Source: Clostridia bacterium (GTDB taxonomy: Bacteria; Bacillota; Clostridia; Christensenellales; Aristaeellaceae). Taken from it: 64,000 bases of DNA. The notes beneath the pieces were generated by a model. It was given only the letters and a program-made list of their open reading frames with translations. It was not told where the DNA came from and did not search any database. This document shows positions 1-7,846 of this stretch, in pieces (within the stretch, counting starts at the first letter, position 1; each line of letters begins with the position of its first letter). The stretch lies in contig JAFXJP010000008.1 of assembly GCA_017532155.1 (NCBI GenBank), positions 35,659 to 99,658 on the forward strand, in the 5' to 3' direction. The position numbers and the translations under genes were made by a program.

Positions 1-1
1 T

Positions 2-313
2 CTGGCCATTTTCTGCTACAGCATGTTCATTTCCCCGCTGCGCGCCTACGGCAAACACATCCATCATGCCCTCAATGGCCGCACCCGCCAGATCACCGGC
101 GCCTTCCTGACAATGGAAGAAGAGACCGTCTGGCGCGATGGCGTGCAGTTTTATCCCTTCATGATCAGCGTTGGCGACAAAAAGGAAGAAGAGAATCATC
201 GTCTGTTCTACATGGACGCCAATTTCCCCCGCCCCGAATGGAAGGAAGACGACGTGCTGCTGATCACCTCCTTTGATAACCGCGTAACCGCCTGGGAATA
301 TGTAAAAGAATAA
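2..313 (+). CDS. C-terminal fragment of an unrecognised membrane-associated protein (cut by left edge)
   Basis: The reading frame is open from base 2, so the gene starts outside the window. The first visible residues (LAIFCYSMF) look like the end of a membrane helix. The rest is a soluble tail of about 95 residues rich in charged and aromatic residues (RPEWKEDDVLLITSFDNR) ending at TAA 311-313. An internal ATG at 23 has no convincing ribosome binding site, which fits an internal position. A bidirectional terminator follows directly. I do not recognise the family, and the tail could be a small beta domain on the cytoplasmic side of a membrane protein. Confidence 0.6.
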   Translation: MAIFCYSMFISPLRAYGKHIHHALNGRTRQITGAFLTMEEETVWRDGVQFYPFMISVGDKKEEENHRLFYMDANFPRPEWKEDDVLLITSFDNRVTAWEYVKE

Positions 314-327
314 TAGCCGCACTAAAA

Positions 328-360
328 CAGCGAAGGAATGTTATTCCTTCGCTGTTTTTT
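328..360. terminator. Bidirectional rho-independent terminator
   Basis: A 12-bp perfect stem (328-339 with 343-354) with a 3-base loop is flanked by AAAA on the left and a T run on the right. It can therefore serve both the plus-strand gene ending at 313 and the minus-strand gene ending at 359. Confidence 0.9.
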
Positions 361-751
361 ATTGATGCATATTTTTGCCGCACTTGGGACAATACGTAAA
401 GCTGCGCTTGACGCTTTCGCCGCAGTAAGGACAAAATCCCTTTTCTTCCGTCTTTTCCTCCAGCATATGCCCTTCGCCGCCTGCGCCAAAGTACGCATTG
501 AGCGGATCAGGCTCTTCGTCATCCTCCACAATGTCAATCACCGAGTGACGATTCTTCGCCGTTGCATTGTAAAACTGGAATCCGGCAGCCACCAGGCACA
601 TGATCACGCCAATCACACCAAAGAGAACAAAAAATGACGGCGCGCCCATCGATGCTGCGCTTGCGCTCCAGATCACGCAAAAAACCGCGCCAAAGATATA
701 CGCAATCCCGCCCTGCATGCTGGGCCCGCGGCCAGGCTTGATGCTTTTCAT
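359..751 (-). CDS. Small membrane protein with C-terminal zinc ribbon
   Basis: A 130-residue protein of unknown role. Two hydrophobic segments occupy roughly residues 15-33 and 38-60. A charged linker follows, then a C-terminal double CxxC knuckle (CPYCGES and CPKCGKN, about residues 106-126) that should bind one zinc. The ATG at 751 is preceded by AAGGAGG at good spacing. It stands alone between a terminator and the divergent sulfatase gene. Proteins of this shape (two helices plus zinc ribbon) are common in Clostridia and are usually annotated only as zinc-ribbon domain proteins. No function is proposed. Confidence 0.8.
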   Translation of the reverse strand: MKSIKPGRGPSMQGGIAYIFGAVFCVIWSASAASMGAPSFFVLFGVIGVIMCLVAAGFQFYNATAKNRHSVIDIVEDDEEPDPLNAYFGAGGEGHMLEEKTEEKGFCPYCGESVKRSFTYCPKCGKNMHQ

Positions 752-889
752 TTTTCTTCCTCCTTTCCTGAAAGCAGCTTAAGCATACCATACTTTCTGC
801 AAAAAATCACTCAAAATGCACAATTCATACATTTGGTCGCCCCAAAACCGCTTCTTTTTGCACGAAGCATGCAATTATCCCGGAAACAA

Positions 890-919
890 TTGCAGATTAC
901 CCCAAAAACGTGATATGAT
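890..919 (+). promoter_or_regulatory. Sigma-A-like promoter for the sulfatase gene
   Basis: TTGCAG (890-895) and TATGAT (914-919) with an 18-base spacer, about 50 bases upstream of the sulfatase start. Confidence 0.6.
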
Positions 920-971
920 ATAGGTGTTCATTTGTGCTTATCGCAGTTTTATATACAGGAGGAATTATTTC

Positions 972-2519
972 ATGTCCAACACGCAGCATCCCAATCTTTT
1001 GTTCGTCATGACCGATGATATGGGCGCCTGGGCCATGCACTGCGCCGGCAACGATGAAATCCATACCCCCAATCTGGACCGTCTGGCCCAAATGGGCATG
1101 CGCTTTGAAAACCTTTTCTGCGTATCGCCCGTATGCTCGCCCGCGCGCGTATCGGTCTATACCGGTCAGATTCCCTCCCAGCACGGCGTGCATGACTGGC
1201 TGTGCAAGGGCCACTTTGACACAGAGAAATTCCTCTCCGACGAATTGAAGGAGGGCTTCAAGATTGAGCCCGCGCCCTTTGAATTTATGTGGCCGCGCGT
1301 GCACCTCTCCTCCGACCAGCCCATCCACTATCTGCGCGGTGAGGATGCTTTTACCGATTATCTGGCCGGCGCCGGCTATGAATGCGGCCTCTCCGGCAAG
1401 TGGCACATGGGCGACAGCGCCGTGCCGCAGGCAGGCTTCACCTACTGGCACACCACAGCCAACGGCGGCGAAAACTATTTCTATCCCATCGTGTTTGACC
1501 AGGATCAGCAGAAAATGGTGCTCAAGCGCGAATATTATGTGACGGATTATATCGCCGATCAGGCGCTCAATTTCCTTGATGTGCGCGAAAAGGAAAAGCC
1601 CTTCTGCCTGTCCGTGCACTTCACCGCGCCGCACTCCCCCTGGGCCGAAAAGTGCCATCCCAAGGAATTTTACGATCTGTACCGCGACTGCCCGATGGAT
1701 TCCATCCCCTTCGAGGAAATCCACAAGTGGGTGCCGCACGCCGATCAGCCCTTTGAAGAATGGAAGAAAAAGCCCCATCCTGGCGTGCGCTTCATCGGCG
1801 CCAATTATGCGCCCATCAAGGAAACCTGGTATGAATACTGCCGCGAAAGCCAGAAGGGCTATTACGCAGCCGTCAGCGCCATGGACCATAACCTCGGCCG
1901 CATTCTCGATCGCCTGGAAAAAGACGGCCTGATGGACAACACCATCATCGTGTTCACCTCCGACAACGGCAGCAACATGGGCCATCACGGCATCGTGGGC
2001 AAGGGCAACGGCACCTATCCTATGAACATGTACGATACCTCCGTCAAGGTGCCCGGCATCTTCGCGTGGAAAAATCACATTCCCGCCGGCGTTGTCAGCC
2101 AGACGATGGTCAGCCATTACGATTTCCTGCCCACCCTGCTGGATCTGTGCAGCGTGCCCTACACCTGCCCCGATCGTCTGCCCGGCCAGTCCTTCAAAGA
2201 AGTGCTGGAAGGCAAGACCGATTCCTTCCGCGATGACGTGGTCGTTTACGACGAATACGGCCCCGTGCGCATGATCCGCACCAGGGATTGGAAATACGTG
2301 CACCGCTACATGGACGGCTACGAAAACGAGCTGTATGACCTTGTCAATGATCCCGGCGAGCGCAACAATCTGATCGACGATCCCGCTCAGCAGGAGCGCA
2401 TCCAGCAGATGCAGCAAAAGCTTACCGGCTGGTTTGAAGCCTACGTTGATCCCGCGCTGGACGGCAGCCGCGAGGACGTGCGCGGCGGCGGCCAGGTGCA
2501 CAGCCACGAATTCAAGTAA
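972..2519 (+). CDS. Type I sulfatase, Cys-type, cytoplasmic
   Basis: A 515-residue arylsulfatase-family hydrolase that should cleave sulfate esters. The N terminus has the metal-binding start (LLFVMTDDMG). The catalytic motif C55-S-P-A-R matches the CxPxR rule, so Cys55 would be converted to formylglycine. Downstream are SGKWHMG, TAPHSPW and a FTSDNGSNMGHHG metal site. ATG 972 was chosen over the in-frame ATG at 924 because AGGAGG lies at 957-962. No signal peptide is visible, so it probably acts inside the cell on imported small sulfated sugars. An anSME-type maturase lies 6 kb away (8704-9810). The sugar kinase gene follows after 47 bases. The true substrate cannot be read from sequence. 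Confidence 0.92.
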   Translation: MSNTQHPNLLFVMTDDMGAWAMHCAGNDEIHTPNLDRLAQMGMRFENLFCVSPVCSPARVSVYTGQIPSQHGVHDWLCKGHFDTEKFLSDELKEGFKIEPAPFEFMWPRVHLSSDQPIHYLRGEDAFTDYLAGAGYECGLSGKWHMGDSAVPQAGFTYWHTTANGGENYFYPIVFDQDQQKMVLKREYYVTDYIADQALNFLDVREKEKPFCLSVHFTAPHSPWAEKCHPKEFYDLYRDCPMDSIPFEEIHKWVPHADQPFEEWKKKPHPGVRFIGANYAPIKETWYEYCRESQKGYYAAVSAMDHNLGRILDRLEKDGLMDNTIIVFTSDNGSNMGHHGIVGKGNGTYPMNMYDTSVKVPGIFAWKNHIPAGVVSQTMVSHYDFLPTLLDLCSVPYTCPDRLPGQSFKEVLEGKTDSFRDDVVVYDEYGPVRMIRTRDWKYVHRYMDGYENELYDLVNDPGERNNLIDDPAQQERIQQMQQKLTGWFEAYVDPALDGSREDVRGGGQVHSHEFK

Positions 2520-2526
2520 AATTTCC

Positions 2527-2553
2527 AAACGCCGACCACTGTCGGCGTTTTTT
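2527..2553 (+). terminator. Intercistronic terminator between sulfatase and kinase
   Basis: A 10-bp stem (2527-2536 with 2541-2550), CACT loop, then T's. It lies only 14 bases before the kinase start and no promoter fits in the gap, so it probably lets part of transcription through and lowers kinase expression relative to sulfatase. Confidence 0.8.
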
Positions 2554-2566
2554 CAAAGGAGCAAAT

Positions 2567-3508
2567 ATGTCTTACTATATTGCCATGGATGCCGGCGGCA
2601 CCAAGACCGAAACGATCCTCTTTGACGAAACCGGCCACATCCTTTTGCGCGACATCAACAAAGGCGCCACCGCCATGGATTTTGGCGCTGACACCTGCAT
2701 TGCGCGCGTAACAGAATCCCTTCGCCGCGTAGCTGCGCACATTCCCTCCGGCAAGCCGGATTACGCCTTCTGCGGCGTATCCTCGGTCATTTATTACGGA
2801 AAGCTGCTCACCGACCGCCTGAACGCAGCGTTTGCCGGCTGGAACATCCATTGGGAGGACGACGGCCCGGGCATGATTTCCTCCGTGCTTGATCAGCAGG
2901 ACGGCGGCTGCATTGTGTGCGGCACGGGCTGCAGCCTGTTTTTGCGCACCAAGGGCGAGCTATATCACATCGGCGGCCTGGGCTATCTCATCGATACCCA
3001 CGGCAGCGGTTTCTGGCTGGGGCAACAGGCGATTCTTGCGGCGCTGAAATACAGAGAGGAACGCGGCGAGGCGACCATCCTGTACGATCTGATCAAGCAG
3101 CAGATGGGCAAGAATCCGGAGGACGCCATCCCGGAGATTTACGCCGGCGGCCGCGCATACATCGCCTCCTTCGCACGCTGTGTATTTGCAGCGCGCAAAA
3201 TGGGCGACAAGGTTGCCCGCGATATTTTTGAGCGCGGCGCGCTGGCGCTGTCTGAGCTCACCTGGACGGCAGATCGTCACGCCGGCAAGGAATTTTCTGT
3301 GGTGCTCAGCGGCGGCATTTTCCTCAGCTATCCCGAATACGTGGAGGCCGTAGTCGCCAAGGGCTCGCCGCGCATGAAGCTGATTCGCGCGGACATTGCG
3401 CCCGTTCTCGGCTGCGCCAAGGAGGCGGTTTGGCGGCACGGCGGCACGGTAGATGCGGCGTTTGAAGAGAAGTTTATGGCGGAATATCGGGCCATTTGCA
3501 AGAAGTGA
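2567..3508 (+). CDS. BadF/BadG/BcrA/BcrD-type ATPase, probable N-acetylglucosamine-type sugar kinase
   Basis: A 313-residue ASKHA-fold protein. The phosphate-1 motif (MDAGGTKTE) sits at residues 7-15, a phosphate-2 region (CIVCGTGCSLF) near 112-122 and the adenosine motif (VLSGGIFLS) near 246-254. Length and motif spacing match the single-domain BadF family that contains GlcNAc kinases, rather than the benzoyl-CoA reductase activators. The start has AAAGGAG at 2556-2562. It follows the sulfatase, so a reasonable inference is that the pair desulfates and then phosphorylates an amino sugar such as GlcNAc-6-sulfate. Other amino-sugar or glucosamine kinase activities are possible. Confidence 0.8.
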   Translation: MSYYIAMDAGGTKTETILFDETGHILLRDINKGATAMDFGADTCIARVTESLRRVAAHIPSGKPDYAFCGVSSVIYYGKLLTDRLNAAFAGWNIHWEDDGPGMISSVLDQQDGGCIVCGTGCSLFLRTKGELYHIGGLGYLIDTHGSGFWLGQQAILAALKYREERGEATILYDLIKQQMGKNPEDAIPEIYAGGRAYIASFARCVFAARKMGDKVARDIFERGALALSELTWTADRHAGKEFSVVLSGGIFLSYPEYVEAVVAKGSPRMKLIRADIAPVLGCAKEAVWRHGGTVDAAFEEKFMAEYRAICKK

Positions 3509-4065
3509 GAGGGACGTTCGAGAGGCTGCTTTGGAGGGCCAAAGCACCTCTCGAGCTCTCCCGAAAGCCAGTTTTGGCATTGGAAGTTGGCTGTTTCCTT
3601 TGTCGCAGCAGTCTATATGAAAAAGGGTTTGGAATCCGATCTGTGAGCAAGCTCACGCTCGGTTTCCAAGCCCTTTTTCAGTTTGCTTCGCAAACCCGGA
3701 CGGCAAAGCCGTCCGGACTGCCGCTTTTGTTGACTTATGCGAATGTGTCGCCGTTTTTGCTGCGGCAAAAACGAGCGGGTTAGGGAACGCCAGCTGCGGC
3801 TGGCGCGCTCGTTTCGCTGCAGCGAAACGGCGTTCCCCCGCGGGCGGTTCCGAGCAGCAGGCCGATTGCGCAGCAATCGCACCCGCGAAGCGGGTAGAAA
3901 AAGAAAGTAGAAACCATCGGGGCAAGCTTGCTTGCACCCGTGGGGTCTGCTCTCTTTTTCGTATAGCCTGCGTCAAACTTTTACGTCCACAAAACCGGCT
4001 TTCGGGGAGAGCTCGAGAGGGGGCTTTGGCCTTCCAAAGCCGCCCTCTCGATCGTCCCCGCCCCC
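3509..4065. repeat. Hairpin-rich intergenic element, copy A, with long imperfect terminal inverted repeats
   Basis: No credible gene occupies these 557 bases. The ends (3511-3575 and 3991-4059) are imperfect inverted repeats of about 65 bases. Between them lie at least seven stem-loops, including 3620-3678, 3681-3695, 3696-3716, 3752-3773, 3863-3879, 3881-3895 and a long helix closing around 3896-3959. A related copy lies at 29580-30105. The segments 3751-3779 and 3955-3971 are identical in both copies, whereas several stems differ in sequence but still pair. It begins two bases after the kinase stop codon and ends next to the PFOR terminator. It is either a large structured RNA or a non-autonomous mobile repeat. 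ORFs here are not conserved as protein and are left out. Confidence 0.75.
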
Positions 4066-4069
4066 ACAC

Positions 4070-4099
4070 AAAAACCCCGGAAGGAAACACCTTCCGGGG
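4070..4099 (-). terminator. Terminator of the PFOR gene
   Basis: On the minus strand, a 10-bp GC-rich stem (4090-4099 with 4075-4084) is followed by TTTTT, 15 bases past the PFOR stop. Confidence 0.9.
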
Positions 4100-4114
4100 C
4101 AGCTTGTTGCTTAA

Positions 4115-7100
4115 TTACTCAGCAGCCAGCTTCTTGTAGCTGTCCAGACGCGCCTTAGCGTCTTCCTCGTTCTTCTTGAACAGCTCCTCAGCAGCTTCGG
4201 GGAACTGCTTGAGCAGGGTCGCATAACGAGTTTCGCTGCGGATGAAGGCCTGGTAGTCTTCGGTGGGATCCTTGCTGTCGATGGTCAGGGGGTTCTTGCC
4301 CTGATCGGCCAGATCGGGATTGAAGCGATACAGCGGCCAGTAGCCCGCGGCCACCGCCTTGCGGATCTCAGCCTGCGCCAGGGACATGTTGATGCCGTGG
4401 TTGATGCAGGGAGCGTAGGCGATGATCAGGGAGGGACCATGGTAAGCTTCGGCTTCGTTCATGGCCTTGAGCAGCTGAGCGGGGTTAGCGCTCATAGCGA
4501 CGGTGGCAACGTAAACGTAGCCGTAGCTCATCGCCATCATGCCCAGATCCTTCTTCTTGGTGCGCTTACCGGCAGCGGCGAACTTGGCCACAGAGCCAGT
4601 AGGCGTGGACTTGGAGGACTGACCACCGGTGTTGGAGTACACTTCGGTATCCAGTACGAGGATGTTGACATCCTGGTTCTGAGCCAGAACGTGGTCAACG
4701 CCGCCGTAACCGATGTCATAAGCCCAACCGTCGCCGCCGAAGATCCAGATGGACTTCTTGACGAGCATATCCTTGGACTCGAGCACTTCGCGGGCCAGGG
4801 TGCAGGCTTCGCAGGGGCAGCCATCGACGATGTTCTCTTCGCAGGCGGCAACCAGCTTGGCAGCGGCGGCCTTGGAGCCTTCGGCTTCGTCGATGTTCTC
4901 CAGCCATTCCTTACCGGCGGCCTTGATGTCTTCGGCGGCATAAGCCACGTTGATCAGGGCTTCGACGGTAGCGGCCAGCTTGGCGCGGCGCTGGTTGACG
5001 GCCAGGTTCATACCGAAGCCGAACTCAGCGTTATCTTCGAAGAGGCTGTTGGCCCAGGCAGGACCATGGCCCTTATCGTTCACGGTGTAGGGGCAGGTGG
5101 GAGCAGAACCACCGTAGATGGAAGAGCAGCCGGTAGCGTTGGCAACGATCATGCGATCGCCGAACAGCTGGGTAACCAGCTTGACATAAGGCGTTTCGCC
5201 GCAGCCCGCGCAGGCGCCGGAGAACTCAAACAGGGGCTTCATGAACTGGCTGCCCTTGACCGTGTTCTTGTTGAACGCGATTTCGGGTTCAGGCTGCTTC
5301 ATGGCGAACTCCCAGTTCGCTTCCTCGGCCTTCTGGGTGGCCAGGGGTTCCATGGTCAGGGCCTTGGTCTTGGCGGGGCAGACTTCCACGCAGTTGCCGC
5401 AGCCGGTGCAGTCCAGAGGACTTACCTGCATACGATACTGGTAGCCGGCCACTTCCTTGCCGATGGCCTTCTTGGTAACGAATTCAGCGGGCACTTCGGT
5501 GCCATCCTTGACCAGGATGGGACGGATGCAGGCATGGGGGCAAACCAGAGAGCACTGGCCGCACTGCACGCAGTTATCCGCAATCCAGGCAGGAACCTTC
5601 ACGGCGATACCGCGCTTCTCGTACTTGGTGGTGCCGGTGGGCACAACGCCGTCGGGAGTGAAGGCGGACACGGGCAGCTGATCGCCGGCCTGAGCCAGGA
5701 TGGGCTTGATGACATTGTCGAAGTACTCGGTCGCTTCAACCTTTACGGGAACAGCGCCAACGGTAGCGGTAGCCCACTCAGCGGGAACCTTCACTTCGCG
5801 CAGACCGGAGATGGCGATGTCAATCGCATCCCAGTTCTTCTTAACGATGGCGTCGCCCTTCTTGCCGTAGGTCTTCTTGGCATACGCCTTCATGTATTCA
5901 TCCGCCTGATCGTAGGGGATGATGTCAGCCAGCTTGAAGAAGGCAGCCTGCATGATGGTGTTGATACGGTTGCCCATGCCAACTTCGGCAGCCAGCTTCA
6001 CGGCGTTGATGATGTAGAACTTGGCGTTCTTCTTGGCCAGCAGCTGCTTCATGGAAGCGGGCAGCTGAGCGTCAAGCTCTTCGGGCTCCCACTGGCAGTT
6101 CAGCAGGAAGGTGCCGCCGTCCTTCAGAGAGGACACCATGTCGTAAGCGGTCACATAAGCCTGGTTGTGGCAGGCGATGAAGTCGGCCGCGTCGATCAGG
6201 TAGGTGGAGCGGATGGGGGTATCGCCAAAGCGCAGGTGAGAAACGGTCAGGCCGCCGGACTTCTTGGAGTCGTAGCTGAAGTAAGCCTGAGCGTACTTGT
6301 CGGTGTGGTCACCGATGATCTTGATGGAGTTCTTGTTGGCGCCAACGGTACCATCGGAACCCAAACCATAGAACTTGCAGCTGACGGTGCCGGCGGGAGC
6401 GGCGTTGAACTGCTCGCCCAGGGTCAGGCTGGTGCCCGTCAGATCGTCCACGATACCGACGGTGAAGTGGTTCTTACACTCGCCTTCGAGGTTCTCGTAC
6501 ACGGCCTTAACCATGGTGGGGTTGAATTCCTTGCTGCCCAGACCATAACGGCCGCCCACAACGGTGATGCAGCACTTGCCGGCTTCACGCAGCGCGGTGC
6601 AGACATCCTCGTACAGAGGCTCGCCCAGAGAGCCGGGCTCCTTGGTGCGGTCAAGAACGGCGATCTTCTTGCTGGTCTCGGGGATCGCGGCCAGGAAGTG
6701 CTCGGCGGAGAAGGGACGATACAGATGTACCTTCACCAGGCCGTACTTCTTGCCCTGCGCGTTCAGCGCAGTGATGGTCTCGTCGACAGTCTCGGTGCCG
6801 CTGCCCATGACGATGATGACTTCTTCAGCATCGGGAGCGCCAACGTAGTCGAACAGGTTGTAGTGACGGCCGGTCAGCTCGCCCACCTGCTTCATGCACG
6901 CTTCAACGATCGCGGGCGTAGCCAGGTAGTGCTTGTTGGCGGCTTCACGGTTCTGGAAGTAAATATCGGGGTTCTGAGCGGTACCGCCCTGATGGGGATG
7001 CTCGGGATTGAGCGCGCGCTCACGGAAGGCCTTCACGGCGTCCCAGTCAACCAGCTTGGCGATGTCTTCGTAATCGATGGCATCGATCTTCTGGATTTCA

Positions 7101-7630
7101 TGGCTGGTGCGGAAGCCATCAAAGAAATGCAGGAAGGGTACGCTGGACTTGAGGCTGGACAGATGAGCAACCAGCGCCATATCCATCGCTTCCTGAACAG
7201 AGCCGGAGGCCAGCATGGCAAAACCGGTCTGACGGCAGGCCATAACGTCCTGATGATCGCCGAAGATGCTCAGAGCGTGAGCAGCCAGCGCACGCGCAGA
7301 CACGTGGAAAACGCCGGGCAGCAGTTCGCCGGAGATCTTGTACATGTTGGGGATCATCAGCAGCAAGCCCTGAGAAGCGGTGAAGGTGGTGGTCAGAGCA
7401 CCAGCCTTCAGAGAGCCGTGCACAGCGCCGGCAGCGCCAGCTTCGGACTGCATTTCGGCAACATGAACGGTCTGGCCAAACAGGTTCTTACGGCCCTGGG
7501 CAGCCCATTCGTCCACATACTCAGCCATCGTAGAAGAAGGCGTGATGGGGTAGATGGCGGCAACATCGCTGAACGCGTACGCGATATGGCTAACCGCGCC
7601 GTTACCGTCGATCGTGTACTTGAAAGACAT
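4115..7630 (-). CDS. nifJ: Pyruvate:ferredoxin (flavodoxin) oxidoreductase
   Basis: A 1171-residue single-chain PFOR, the normal length for the homodimeric enzyme. It oxidises pyruvate with CoA to acetyl-CoA and CO2 and reduces ferredoxin. The N terminus has the pyruvate/TPP domain start (YPITPSSTMAEYVDEWA). Two [4Fe-4S] motifs of ferredoxin type lie mid-chain (CVQCGQCSLVCP and CTGCGNCVEVCP). A further cluster Cys pair and the TPP site follow (CAGCGETPYVK, ATGCSSIYGG, GDGWAYDIGYGG). ATG 7630 was chosen because AGGAGG precedes it, rather than the upstream ATG at 7696. It has its own promoter and terminator. Frequent GCT and GGT codons, unlike neighbouring genes, fit very high expression. Confidence 0.97.
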   Translation of the reverse strand: MSFKYTIDGNGAVSHIAYAFSDVAAIYPITPSSTMAEYVDEWAAQGRKNLFGQTVHVAEMQSEAGAAGAVHGSLKAGALTTTFTASQGLLLMIPNMYKISGELLPGVFHVSARALAAHALSIFGDHQDVMACRQTGFAMLASGSVQEAMDMALVAHLSSLKSSVPFLHFFDGFRTSHEIQKIDAIDYEDIAKLVDWDAVKAFRERALNPEHPHQGGTAQNPDIYFQNREAANKHYLATPAIVEACMKQVGELTGRHYNLFDYVGAPDAEEVIIVMGSGTETVDETITALNAQGKKYGLVKVHLYRPFSAEHFLAAIPETSKKIAVLDRTKEPGSLGEPLYEDVCTALREAGKCCITVVGGRYGLGSKEFNPTMVKAVYENLEGECKNHFTVGIVDDLTGTSLTLGEQFNAAPAGTVSCKFYGLGSDGTVGANKNSIKIIGDHTDKYAQAYFSYDSKKSGGLTVSHLRFGDTPIRSTYLIDAADFIACHNQAYVTAYDMVSSLKDGGTFLLNCQWEPEELDAQLPASMKQLLAKKNAKFYIINAVKLAAEVGMGNRINTIMQAAFFKLADIIPYDQADEYMKAYAKKTYGKKGDAIVKKNWDAIDIAISGLREVKVPAEWATATVGAVPVKVEATEYFDNVIKPILAQAGDQLPVSAFTPDGVVPTGTTKYEKRGIAVKVPAWIADNCVQCGQCSLVCPHACIRPILVKDGTEVPAEFVTKKAIGKEVAGYQYRMQVSPLDCTGCGNCVEVCPAKTKALTMEPLATQKAEEANWEFAMKQPEPEIAFNKNTVKGSQFMKPLFEFSGACAGCGETPYVKLVTQLFGDRMIVANATGCSSIYGGSAPTCPYTVNDKGHGPAWANSLFEDNAEFGFGMNLAVNQRRAKLAATVEALINVAYAAEDIKAAGKEWLENIDEAEGSKAAAAKLVAACEENIVDGCPCEACTLAREVLESKDMLVKKSIWIFGGDGWAYDIGYGGVDHVLAQNQDVNILVLDTEVYSNTGGQSSKSTPTGSVAKFAAAGKRTKKKDLGMMAMSYGYVYVATVAMSANPAQLLKAMNEAEAYHGPSLIIAYAPCINHGINMSLAQAEIRKAVAAGYWPLYRFNPDLADQGKNPLTIDSKDPTEDYQAFIRSETRYATLLKQFPEAAEELFKKNEEDAKARLDSYKKLAAE

Positions 7631-7702
7631 GGTAGGGTTCCTCCTTTGTTGCATGTATCCAATGCTGAAAAGCATAGTACGGTCAACTATACCCAATTAT
7701 GT

Positions 7703-7732
7703 ATTATAGATATGTTATTACCTATTTGTCAA
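7703..7732 (-). promoter_or_regulatory. Promoter of PFOR
   Basis: On the minus strand TTGACA (7732-7727) and TATAAT (7708-7703) are separated by 18 bases, about 75 bases before the start codon. Confidence 0.8.
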
Positions 7733-7846
7733 GGCAAACGCCGCATTTTTCCTATTTAAATATCAAATTTGACAAAGAATGTTCAGAGTGTAGCGACATT
7801 TTAAATCAAACCTGCTCGTTTTGTCGCAGCAAATAGGCGTCCCCCG

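Noticed and set aside
972-2519. Secreted sulfatase
   Set aside because: The ATG at 924 gives a partly hydrophobic 16-residue lead, but AGGAGG clearly places the start at 972 and no signal peptide remains.
3496-4114. Several ORFs of 60-145 codons on both strands inside element copy A
   Set aside because: They run through stem-loops that differ between copies A and B without preserving the protein frame; no ribosome sites.
4397-7759. 1120-codon open frame antisense to PFOR
   Set aside because: It mirrors the PFOR gene, whose codon bias avoids complements of stop codons. The translation is low-complexity G/V/H/D-rich and has no ribosome site or family motif.
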